From Spirogloea muscicola (lineage: Eukaryota; Streptophyta; Zygnematophyceae; Spirogloeales; Spirogloeaceae), in contig WELB01000057.1 of the NCBI GenBank assembly GCA_009602725.1, positions 689,656 through 740,413 on the forward strand: a stretch of 50,758 bases of DNA. Direction: 5' to 3'. The translations under genes were made by a program, and so were the position numbers. The notes beneath the pieces are model-generated. The model saw nothing but the letters and a program-made list of their open reading frames with translations. It was not told the origin of the DNA and searched no databases. Positions 33,153 to 44,300 of the stretch are shown here, piece after piece (the first letter of the stretch is position 1; the number at the start of each line of letters is the position of its first letter).

Positions 33153-36100
33153 TCACCTCAAGACCATAAAGTTGCCCTCAGGAGTCTTGAGAATCTTGGC
33201 GATCTTCTGCAAGATAGCGCTGAATGCCGCCTTGTCCTACAGAAACACGCGCGCAGTCAGGAACGTGACTGAGTCATTTCAGCTGCGACGTTCGAGGCCC
33301 TGCCTACTTTGGACCAAGTCAGGAAGCCACACAACAGTACAAGGTGCGGCACGCAGTCAGCAGCCCACATTAGAGGTTCCTGCAAGGAGGGCCAGACCTC
33401 AGGTGTCCTCAGACGACCCCTGAACTTGGTCACCAGGTCCTGGCTCTTGATCATCCCGGCCCTGAGGACCACCCGCACAGCTTCCTCTGTGATGCCCTCC
33501 CCTGCTCCAGACATCGACTGGCCTTTCCCGCCTGGCGGTCCTTTGCCTGCTGCCGGTGGGGCCTTGGCAAGGGTGACCGTGCTTCCTTGAGGCCTTACTC
33601 CTTGCTGCACCGACACAAGCACGCAGCAGCAAGAAGTCCCGAAGTCAACATGCCTCCAACAACAAGAAAGTGGTAACACTTGTAACCCTGTCATCACCTC
33701 CTTGGACACCGTGACACAATGGTGAGCTGCCCATGCTGGACAAGGCGCAAGCACAGGTCCATTGCTGTACCTTCTATGATACAACTCAAAGTTAGACTGC
33801 AAAGCAGACAACAGTAGCAGGTACAAGCATTAACTGCTCCTGAGGATGCAAGCCTGGGGCAAGGGTTAGCTGGCCTTTGCTGTGGCACGTTCCCAACTAG
33901 ATCTCTCACCTCTCGCAGGACAGCCTCAGACTTCACCCGCTTTGCCGCTGCAATCGCCTTGGCTTCTTCCGGGCTGACCTTCCGTTTCACAGCGGGCGCC
34001 GTGGCTGCATTTGCAGGGGGAGGGGTCAGCCTCCCATTGCTCGGCCCAGTTTTTACATCAACCATCTCACTTCTCGCCGGGCTCGGCTCCTTTTTCGGCT
34101 TGAATAGGATCGAGGACAGCATCACGTCCTCCTTGTCCATGTCAACCTGCGAGGCCAGCCAACCACAAACTTTTCACTCACGGTGCTGCTCCATGTTCCA
34201 GTATTTCCTCAATACCTGAGACGCAACTCCTACAAAGAGCACAAGAGCTCCAGCCCCATATGCTCCAGTTGCCATGTTCTCCCAATCATCAAAGCCAGAT
34301 AGGATGGCACAGCACAGAGCCCAAGAGCATACGTCATCGTCCTCCTCCTCCTCCTCATCCTCCACATCCTCATCCTCCGCATCCTCTTGCTTGAGGAGCT
34401 TCTTGATCTCTCTGCCGGACGTGCTCAGCCCTCCCGCCGCCTGGTCCATCTCCTCGTCCTCCCCCTTGTCTTCTTGCTGAAGCAGGGAGCCGCCATTGTG
34501 CAAGATCAAGCAGACAATCAGTTTGCTGACACCACCACTTAGACCTCCAAGAGCAACCTTAGTATCTGGACCATGAGATTTGGACACAGGATCCTGGACC
34601 TAGGACCTGCATCCTTGAGACTATGCACGCTGCAATAGGAATCCAAATCCTTGCACCTCCTTAATGGCAGGTGGCGGCATCTCGGGGCCCCTGTCCGGAT
34701 CCTCCCTCTCTTCCGCGTCGTTGCCAGCGGCCTCGTCATCGTCCGTGAATGTCTCCTCGTGCTCCCAGTCGTCGCCTGCGGCAAGACACGTAAGTGGTCT
34801 CCCGAGGGCAACTGTCATGGCATGCTGGAGCCGGCTGAACACCGACAGACATTGCCAAGACGACTGTGGGCTTCATCCCACCTGCCTTGCTTCAACAAGC
34901 AGAAGACGCATGTCATCCGGTCGCACCGCTGGATGGGTCAGCGGCAATGTGTGAAGCAACCTGCCACAGGTGGCAGGAGCCGCTGTCGCATAGGCCTACC
35001 CTTGTCTTTCTCGTCGTCGTCTCCGTCGGCCTCCTCGCGCGGGGCACCCTCCTCCTCCTCGTCACCACCGCCCTTGGCGCCGGCCTTGAGGCCCAGGCGA
35101 TCCTTGCGCGCCTCCTCCTCGTCCTCGTCCTCGGCAGTCTCACCCACGTCCGAGTCGGCCCCGTCCTTGAGCAAGTCGTCCTCCTCGTCTTTCTTCCGAG
35201 CCTGGCAGCCAACATGGAAACGAAGTGCGCGGCAATAAGGTGGATTGCAGTGAGCGGCAGCGCAAGACCCACGGTCTGGAGCCGGCGTGGCACCCACCTT
35301 GCCACCGGCAAGAGCCTCGTCGTCAGCGCCGGCGGCGGCGGCCGAGCCCGCAGCCTTCATCATCCAGCGCTGGTAACCGTCAACCGTCTTGCGGCGGTCC
35401 TTCATCCGCTCCTCGGCCTCCTCGAGCGTCAGCGTCTTGTACTGAATGACCTTGTGGAAGTTGTACCTGTGACGCAAGGCTCGCCGCAGGTACAACGAGG
35501 AAGCTTGACAACGAGGCTGGCTTGCGCTGCCATGCACAGCAAGCGCCTCCATGCCACAACAAGCTCAGCGTGTCCGAGCGGAACGTGCCACAACAGCATC
35601 ACGACGGCAAGCGACATACCAGTCGCCGGCGGGCAGCGCGGCAAAGTCCTTGCCCTGCATGATGAGGAGGAAGTAGTTGGAGCGCTGGCCACCCTCCAGC
35701 GTCCCGACGAACTTGCTCTGCCCCAGGTCGTCCTCCAGCCGCCACGGCCGCGCCGCCGCCGCCGCCGCCGCCCGCGCCTTGTCCTGCACAGCCAGTCAGG
35801 GCTTGCCGTGGCCGACTTCAGGCATACCTATGGTTAAAGATTCAGAATATGAACATGCATTTGGTAAGATTTACAGAATCCTCGCAGCTTCAGCTACTGC
35901 ACGTTCCTCTCTTGGAGTTGGCTCTTGAATCAGCCACCAAAGCCTTCAGCTAGAGGTTTGTCAAGGAGCGCTTGAGCCTGTCGTAAACTCCTTGATAAGC
36001 AAGGGATTATCCAATGGTCATCAATGGCCAATTGATGGTGAAATGATTGCCTAACTGCGCGCAAGAGAAGGATTTGTGGTTGGTCTGACACAGGCTCTGC

Positions 36101-36262
36101 GCTCTGCCTGGCGGCCGCCAGGTATTGAACCCTGGACCCCCACCTTGGGCTGGCGGCCGGCCGGGGCGGCCGCCGGCGCGTCGCGGTGCATCGTCCAGTG
36201 CGCGTCGGCGGCGTCGGCGTCGCGGCGGCGCAGGCCGGGGAGGCCGCCGGGGAAGCGCGCCA
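33153..36262 (-). CDS. TFIIF subunit alpha (RAP74), 5' end lost in gap
   Basis: This general transcription factor subunit binds RNA polymerase II with TFIIF beta and supports initiation and early elongation. Exons on the minus strand are about 36262-36140 (open into the gap), 35783 to about 35621, about 35466-35302, about 35202-35000, about 34778-34653, about 34473-34336, about 34149-33912, about 33588-33403 and about 33237-33153. The N-terminal part has RFPGGLPGLRRRDADAADAH and WTMHRD, then RPWRLEDDLGQSKF, TLEGGQRSNYFLLIMQGKDF and WYNFHKVIQYKTLTLEEAEE with RRKTVDGYQRWMMKAA. The middle is acidic and includes GDDWEHEETFTDDDEAAGND. The C-terminal winged-helix region reads EEAVRVVLRAGMIKSQDLVT and ends EGNFMVLR. 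This is the plant arrangement rather than the animal one. Only the extreme N-terminus is missing. The stop codon falls in a tandem duplication of GGTCACCTCA (33141-33160). Confidence 0.93.
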
Positions 36263-37221
36263 NNNNNNNNNNNNNNNNNNNNNNNNNNNNNNNNNNNNNN
36301 NNNNNNNNNNNNNNNNNNNNNNNNNNNNNNNNNNNNNNNNNNNNNNNNNNNNNNNNNNNNNNNNNNNNNNNNNNNNNNNNNNNNNNNNNNNNNNNNNNNN
36401 NNNNNNNNNNNNNNNNNNNNNNNNNNNNNNNNNNNNNNNNNNNNNNNNNNNNNNNNNNNNNNNNNNNNNNNNNNNNNNNNNNNNNNNNNNNNNNNNNNNN
36501 NNNNNNNNNNNNNNNNNNNNNNNNNNNNNNNNNNNNNNNNNNNNNNNNNNNNNNNNNNNNNNNNNNNNNNNNNNNNNNNNNNNNNNNNNNNNNNNNNNNN
36601 NNNNNNNNNNNNNNNNNNNNNNNNNNNNNNNNNNNNNNNNNNNNNNNNNNNNNNNNNNNNNNNNNNNNNNNNNNNNNNNNNNNNNNNNNNNNNNNNNNNN
36701 NNNNNNNNNNNNNNNNNNNNNNNNNNNNNNNNNNNNNNNNNNNNNNNNNNNNNNNNNNNNNNNNNNNNNNNNNNNNNNNNNNNNNNNNNNNNNNNNNNNN
36801 NNNNNNNNNNNNNNNNNNNNNNNNNNNNNNNNNNNNNNNNNNNNNNNNNNNNNNNNNNNNNNNNNNNNNNNNNNNNNNNNNNNNNNNNNNNNNNNNNNNN
36901 NNNNNNNNNNNNNNNNNNNNNNNNNNNNNNNNNNNNNNNNNNNNNNNNNNNNNNNNNNNNNNNNNNNNNNNNNNNNNNNNNNNNNNNNNNNNNNNNNNNN
37001 NNNNNNNNNNNNNNNNNNNNNNNNNNNNNNNNNNNNNNNNNNNNNNNNNNNNNNNNNNNNNNNNNNNNNNNNNNNNNNNNNNNNNNNNNNNNNNNNNNNN
37101 NNNNNNNNNNNNNNNNNNNNNNNNNNNNNNNNNNNNNNNNNNNNNNNNNNNNNNNNNNNNNNNNNNNNNNNNNNNNNNNNNNNNNNNNNNNNNNNNNNNN
37201 NNNNNNNNNNNNNNNNNNNNN
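36263..37221. other. assembly gap (run of N)
   Basis: This is an uninterrupted run of 959 ambiguous bases. It hides the 5' ends and promoters of two divergently transcribed genes. Its stated length may be an estimate. Confidence 0.99.
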
Positions 37222-37344
<123 letters not shown>

Positions 37345-40293
37345 CTGCGGGCGCCGGGCTGGCCCTCGATGGCGCCACTGGCTGCGCGCTCATGAAGCGG
37401 CTCGGGCAGGCCCGCGACTGGCGCGCCGCCGTCGAGGTCTTCCGGGCGCTGCGCGACGCCGCCGCCGGCCGCGGCGGCTGCAGCGTGGCGGCGTACACCA
37501 CGCTCATGAGCGTCCTCGAGTGAGCAAACCCCAACCCTAATTGCAAACCCTAAACCCTAAACCGTTAACACTAAACCCTCTGTCAGTCACCCTCTGTTAG
37601 TCACCGCTGTCAGTCACAGTAATAGTAACGAGTCACCATTGTTAGCTCAGACACTGTCAAGACACACTGTAGACCAACATTCTCAGACCCCTTAGGCACG
37701 TGCGCCGAGCACAGCGGCCTGCCATGGAGCTGGGCTTTCCATTAGCGCGGCACCACCATGCAACTCCGTCTTTATCATAGTCCGCATGAAGCTGAAAGAA
37801 AGGCGGATGTATTGCTGACATAGGATCTTGTAACACAGGATCTGACTGTGGGATCTGCCTGCGGGCTTGGCCCATGGCCGCCGCTGGCGGTGCAGGAAGT
37901 GCAGGCTGCGTGACAAGGCACGGCTGGTGTTCGAGAGCATGACGGCGGATGGCGTGGAGCCGACGACCATCAGCTATAACGTCCTCCTGGCCAGCCACTT
38001 GCAGGTGTGGCCCCACTTCATGGTCCCGGTTCCGGGCTTAGGACTCAGGGTTCTGTCATCACTTTGTGCGTCTGGGGTTCAGGTTTGTAATAAGTTTTTG
38101 GACAATGAACAGGATGCCCTTGTCTGGCTGCATCTTATCACATCGCTGGCCTTGTGATGCACAAGCGATACATGTTCGGTTGACACCATGACACCCCAAT
38201 TATTGCCTGCTCGCAAAAGGCAGTTGTAGACATGACAAAAGTCAGCTGACGAGAAATAAGTTTGGCATCACCTTCAGTGATCAAGTCACAATTAAGACCA
38301 CCAATCTCACAGTCACCAGCCGCTCTTCGGGCCATCGGATAAAGGGCAAACAATATTACACAGAATGATAGTGTTGATGTCGAGGTTTCTCACTAAACTT
38401 GCTGTTCCAGGACTCATGATGGAAGCGGCACTAACAGATGGCACTGTGGCTTTGACTCTGACCTCGGTTGCAGAGCAAGGCGTACAGCAGGGTTGCCGAG
38501 CTGTTTGCCGAGCTCCAGCGCCGCGGGCCGGCTCCCGACGGAGCCACCTGGGGTCTGCTCGTCGAGGCCCTGGCGCTCGGCACCGGCGGGCTGGCGGACG
38601 CCGAGGAGGCCCTGGAGCGCATGGCCGCGGCCGGCCACCGCCCCGACAACTTCCTCCTCTCGCGGCTCGTCACCGGCCTGACGCGGGCGCGGCGGCCCAC
38701 CGAGGCGCTCACCGTCTTCGAGAGCATGGCGCGCTGGTGCTGCCGTCCCAATGCCGCCAGCTACACAGCCGCCATCTGCGCGTGCGGCAGCCGCTGGGAG
38801 CGCGCGCTGGAGCTGCTCCGGCGCATGCTGGGCGACGGCCTGGCGCCGGCTGCGCAGACGTGGGTTGCGCTCATCGCCACCTGCGCGAGGGCCGGCCAGC
38901 CCCGCATCGCGGCGGAGGTCTACACGATGGCACGTGCCTCTGGCTGCTCCACGAATGCGGCTGTGCACACCGCCGCTATGGAAGCTTGCGCACAGGCAGG
39001 GGACTGGCGGGGGGCGGAGGCTGTCTACTCCGGCATGCAGAGCGATGGCGTGACCCCAAATGAGGTGCTCGGCCATTTTACAGCAACGAAGTTGGCTGAC
39101 CTTCTGCTGTTCACCTTGTGCCTGGTGGACTCTGTGCTTCACTTAAGTGGTGCTCCTATCAATTTCACAGCCAATCCACTTTGTTTCCAGATAACTGCGA
39201 TCGTAAAGCTAACATACTATCTACAGAAAATTCCATCCTCACCTGTTCAGGAGCATGCTTAGGACCATTCTATCACCACTGAATTTTCTGTTGTGAGTAG
39301 GTTTTGACTGCACTTGCAGCTGTGCAGGTAAGCCGGGCTACGCTGCAGAAGGCGTACATGAGGGCAGGTCAGCTCGACGCCCTGGAGGCAGCATTCAACC
39401 ACACAATCAATGCCGGCGCGGCACCCACTCTCGCTGAGTGGAGCACGCGGATCCACGCGCTGGGCAGTGCCGGCCGGTGGCGCGAGGCTGCCGACGCCTT
39501 TGAGCGGATGCGGGAGGCTGGCGTGCAGCCGTCAGTCGCGACGTACACGTCACTCGTCAAGACCTATGGCAATGCGGGTCGCTGGCAGGACGCCAGCGCC
39601 ATGTTCAATGAAATGGTGGCTGCTGGCATAAAGTATGATATGGCATTACTTAAGATTCTTGCTGCAACAATTCAGGTCCATGCTCATGTTCCTGGCTGTA
39701 AACCTCGAACATATGCTGCAAAATGTGCCAAAAGTTCCACTGACATTGCCAGTCTGCGTGCTGAGGCACTTGTCCTGCCACCCACATCGTCAATTCTGCA
39801 GGCCAAACAGCATCGCTTGCTCCACCCTTATACGGGCTTTGGCCAGATCCAAGATGTTCGATGAAGCCATGCAGGCTTTTGAGGCCACAAAGGACAAGTA
39901 CCACATCCTGCCTGACAAATACACGTACACGGCCCTCCTCTGGGCCTGCGGCTTTTGCAACAAGTGGAAGCTGGCAGGGCCGGTGCTCAGTGAGATGAAG
40001 AGTGAGTGCAACGAGCATACAATCACGCCACAGCTCGTTGCAGTTGCTTTGACACAAGGTTTATCTTCTGTCTTCTGGTCAAAGTGAGTGAGGTTTAGCA
40101 CATCCGTGCAGCAGAGCAGATATGGCAAGGAGTTATCAGCCTGATGCTGCTATGCCTCTGCCAATCTTTCCATGAGCTTGCAGGAAGTGGGTGTGTGCCA
40201 GATGGTGTGACGTACACCACGCTCATCAATACGTATGAGAAGAATGGGAGGTGGGATGAGGCTATGGACATACTTGAGAAAATGCAAACATGA
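37345..40293 (+). CDS. P-class pentatricopeptide repeat protein (5' partial)
   Basis: This RNA-binding protein belongs to the family that acts in plastid or mitochondrial RNA processing, stability or translation. Exons are about 37345-37519, 37894-38004, 38473-39063, 39330-39633, about 39801-40001 and about 40184-40293 (TGA). Tandem 35-residue repeats are plain: ARLVFESMTADGVEPTTISY, AAELFAELQRRGPAPD-like and ALTVFESMARWCCRPNAASY, ALELLRRMLGDGLAPAAQTW, AEAVYSGMQSDGVTPNEV, AADAFERMREAGVQPSVATY and VCPDGVTYTTLINTYEKNGR. About ten repeats can be counted. There is no C-terminal DYW or E domain, because the last repeat runs to LEKMQT and stop, so it is P class without editing domains. The organelle-targeting N-terminus is hidden in the gap or T run. 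The target RNA cannot be inferred. Exons at 38473 and 39330 are strongly GC-rich, while the last two are not. Confidence 0.9.
37539..37579 (+). repeat. interstitial telomere-like CCCTAAA motifs in PPR intron
   Basis: Directly after a splice donor, the intron carries AACCCTAATT, AAACCCTAAACCCTAAACC and CTAAACCCT. Two perfect tandem CCCTAAA units and several degenerate ones are present. The following 50 bases repeat GTCAGTCAC and GTTAGTCAC. Confidence 0.8.
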
Positions 40294-41346
40294 GAGTGCA
40301 AAGCTCCAAATGCTTTGCCTGAGGGCCAGCCCCCCTTTGATCACTTCTCAGAAGATGAAGAGCAGCTTGGCTGGGCCATATACGCCCAAGTCATGTCCGT
40401 TCTGGAGTAAGCCGAAAAATTGAGCTGCAAGGCAAGTAACTTATTGAGCAAGGCTGCAGATGTCCAGCGTGGAACTTATGGGCCTTGCCGGTATGTCTAT
40501 TTGCGTTACGTATATTGGGCTCCAAACCATGTGACTGCATCTTTGCATCTCATCTTTGCACTTGCAAAAGGCTTGAGATCTTGGCAAAGCTCAAGATATG
40601 GCAAACTCAATTGATAATTCCTTGTAACATGCTGATGCCTCTTTCACAGGATTGTGTTCCTAAGCGGAGGTACTGTCCAGCATGGTGCGTACACAGGTCC
40701 TCTGTAGACGCTCTGGTGTGTGTCCATTCGAGCAACCAGAAGGAGTCCACCCTGCGGCGGTCAGATTGAGATGACGCCAATTTTAATGCGCCAGTGAATG
40801 AGTGTCCAGTATTGCTTGTTCAGCCATATACAGTCAAAAGTCTTCTATAAGAAGACTTTCTTTGCCAATACTTGTCTTTGCAGAAATATAATCTTGCAAG
40901 TAGTGCATGTCTTATCGGTTATGTTTTGAGAACACGCAGTCACAAATTGTCATCTACTATGCCAGTTTTCTCCATGCCATGTGTGCACAATCTCAGGTGA
41001 GCAGCTTTGCTTCACAGGTACACAAATGAAAGGACAAGTCCAAGAGCTTCTTAGTGACTCAAAGCAACCAGTACTGTTATGTCTTTGTACTTGACCTTAG
41101 CCCCGCAACTAACAGCATTAGCGAGAGGCATCCATGTTTTTCCGAAGCTAAGGCATGTACGTGTCAGAATATGCTAGACTCCTGAATAAACGTGAGGAAA
41201 GTGGCAAATGTGAGCAGGGAATATAGCTAATGTCCCAGATCAGCTCAATATGCAACCCATCATTTTTGTACAACTACTAGTCGCGAAGGTGGAAAAGAAT
41301 TAGGATATTGTGGAGCTTCAGCAGATTGAGGGAGCATTGGCCCTAA
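40294..41346. other. intergenic, between convergent gene ends
   Basis: This holds the 3' untranslated regions of the PPR gene and of the minus-strand HMA1 gene. No coding similarity is seen. A perfect 10-base inverted repeat AAAGTCTTCT/AGAAGACTTT with a three-base loop lies at 40837-40859 and would form a stable hairpin. Confidence 0.6.
40837..40859. repeat. short perfect hairpin
   Basis: AAAGTCTTCT, loop ATA, AGAAGACTTT. It lies about 540 bases past the PPR stop codon and about 490 bases past the HMA1 stop codon. There is no T run after it on the plus strand, so nothing suggests a bacterial-type terminator. Confidence 0.7.
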
Positions 41347-44300
41347 TCAGGCCAATGCAGGGGCGCCGACAACATCTTTAGTTGCATCGGAGCCCAGCCT
41401 GCTAAGTATTGTCCTAATACTGTCGGGTAAAGACCACTTGCGAGCTCCTAATGGTGGCCTGTTTAAGGCACGTACTGAATTTAAGCAAACAATGATGGTC
41501 CCCCCTTCATGCAGGAGCACCTGCACCAGAGGCAGTTTCTATGTCATTGGCAGGTTGAATCAGTGGATGACTTACTTGTCTTTGTTACTGCCACCTTCTG
41601 GACTTAGTGACAACTTGAATACAAGAAGAAAGTGTCAACAAGTGGTGTGCATGCTTGCAGGATGAACAGCTCACCGTGAGCCACAAGGGCAGGAATCCAA
41701 GGACAGCTGGAAAGGAAGCTACAAATATGCACGCAAGTGCAAGTCCCACACTCTGCTTCACCTGCCAAGTCAAGCATGGCATGCTTGTAAGGCTTGCACA
41801 ACAGCTCATGGAAGATCTGCATGAGCTGACTCTGCTGAACAGAGGACCAGAAGTTCTGAAGCAGGTTAACCAGTCAGCATCTTCCTCACAATCGCTGCCA
41901 GACCAGGCAGTGACCAGTGTCTTGGACGAGAGCAGAGAGCAGTCTAAGATGTTGCACCAACTGAGCGTGCTGGCAGTCAAGACTGCCAGCGTATGCGGCG
42001 CGATACTGCTCGCTGATAAGAGACAGAGCTGGAGCTAACCAGAGCTGTGGTCTGCCGTGCCTTTGCGACAACGAACGCAACGCCATCAAGGTCGTCACGC
42101 AGCAGCAGTACATCTGCTGCTGCAATGGCCGTCGCGCTGGCATGGCGCGCCAGGACTACGCCCACCGAAGCAGCGGCCAAAGCGGGTGCGTCGTTGATGC
42201 CGTCACCCACCATCATCAGGCCGCCTTTCCTCCTCTTTACTGCACAAACAACCATCTACAAGTACAGAGGTTAAGAAATGTTGTGCCATTGAGTGGAATG
42301 CATCAGGAATAACCATGTTTACTGTACGCAATGGTCCAGCTCTGAAATGCAGCAGTATCTCTGTGTTGCCCACATGACATGGCTGTGGCTGACCTGCCTC
42401 CTCTGACAACTCCTGGACGTGCCGCAGCTTGTCGTCGGGCTTCAGATTTGAGTACACCTCCTCGATGCCTACAGCATCACCAACCCTCTTAGCAGCGGTG
42501 CTGTGGTCTCCTGTCAGCATTAGCACACTCATCTTTGCTTCTCTGAGCTCCTGAATGACCTCCTTTGTGCCCTCCCTTAGCTCGTCCTCAAAATGGAAGA
42601 GCGTCACCTGGAAACCGTCAAAGAGTATGAGAAACAGAACAGATCAACGAGGAGCACAAAGACTAGCCTCTGGCCTGGCACTGATGGCAGCTCAGACGAT
42701 GGTGATCAGCAATGCTTGACGTTGGTCTGCTACCTTCTCGCCTACTGCTAGTGCTGCGTGGACCAGCTCGGAAGTTCGTGGAGAAGCACTTGCTGCCTGC
42801 CAGAGCCTCTCAGACCCTGCTCTGATTGGAGAGTCTGAGGCTATGTAGTCCAGCGAGCCCAGTCTAGCTTCCACAACCTGCTTCCTGGCAGTGTGCTGCA
42901 TGAGCACCGGTTCAGCTAGTCAGGGGCTTGCGGCCGTCATTACTAAGACTGAAATGAGGCCAAAGCAAGAGCTTATGCAAGCAAAAGCAGGTGGAGTGCA
43001 CGACAGGAGGAGCAGAATCACCTCAGACAGCGTGACGGCAGCAACGAGGCCTTGACCAGGCACCAGACGTATGTCCGCGACATCGACATTGGGCAACTTC
43101 CTCCCTTGACTGTAGTCCTTCACGGCCCTGTCGATGCGCAATGCTGCTCTCAGCTGAAGATCCTCAACTAGGTTAACTGCCCACATGACCCACACATTAA
43201 CATCTACAGATTACAGGCAAGCAAGGGTCAGAAATATCGCACAGACCTGGCAATAGGGTGGGTCGCAGCTTGCTCCATTGCATTCGCGATGGCGAGCGCC
43301 TCCATTTCACATCCTTCGGGACTGCAGCAGCCGCGGGCATCGCGTGCACCGCTTGTCTGTCCCTTCATATCTATGTGTGAAGTGTGCCCCATCAAAGGCT
43401 CAATGAGTGTGCACGTCAGCTGGCCTGACGTCAAAGTTCCGGTCTTATCAAAGGCAACACTGTCGCACATTGCCAGAGCGTCGAGGGCTTGGCCACCTTT
43501 GAGCAGGATGCCCTGCAGAAGGAAGGTCGAGTGAAAGTACATCAAGACCTACATTTAGCTGCTGCAGTAAGACATTAGGACTTAAAGCAAGAACCTAAAG
43601 ACTACACCCTCTTTGATGAGCGCCTGACTGCGATGCTCTGCAGAACGAAGTGTACAGTCATGCATGCGCAGTCATGCGAAGTCAGTGAAGGAGTATGAGT
43701 ACCTGCCGAGCACACGCACTGACAGCTGTTGCGTATGCCAGTGGAGCAACAGCTAAAGCACAAGGAGAGGCTGCAACCATTAGCCCTAGCGCTCGGTACA
43801 GCGAACCCCGCACTCCTGCGACCTCCCAATACCCGTGTATGAGGAAGGTTGCACGCAAGTCAACCACTATCTCAATCTAGTGCCAAGAGCACCACAACTT
43901 GTGGGCATCATCTTATAAGTGTAGTAAGATGACTGTGACGTGCTCACCTCCAACGTTCCTGAAAGGCCACTTGAATAGGAGGGGTCCAAGAACAGCAACA
44001 GCAACTGAGACAATGACAACTGCCTGACTGTATTGATTGCTGAATGTGTCCAGCCAGCGCTGCAATCGAGGCCTGTTGACTCGAGCCTCTTGGGTCAGCT
44101 TCATGATGCGCGCAACTGTTGAGTCTTCCCATGTCTTCACAGCCTGCGCAAGCGCTCTATCAATCATCTATAAGATTAGTGTTACAGTAGGTAGCATGTG
44201 GACTGAATTTCTGGAAGATTCATTTGACCAAATTCCTGTGAATGATAAACAAGGCACTTACTCTGATTGCCAGAACTCCGAACGCTTTGTTAGGGCCAAA

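Noticed and set aside
34866-35837. 323-codon open frame on the plus strand
   Set aside because: It is the antisense of the acidic, GC-rich RAP74 exons, whose minus-strand translation matches the family closely.
36110-36150. tRNA B-box-like GGTTCAATACC on the minus strand
   Set aside because: The surrounding sequence does not give a proper T arm (loop of eight) or an A box, and the region is an intron start next to a RAP74 exon.
40837-40859. Hairpin as a transcription terminator
   Set aside because: No following T run, and intrinsic terminators of this type are not used by nuclear polymerase II genes.
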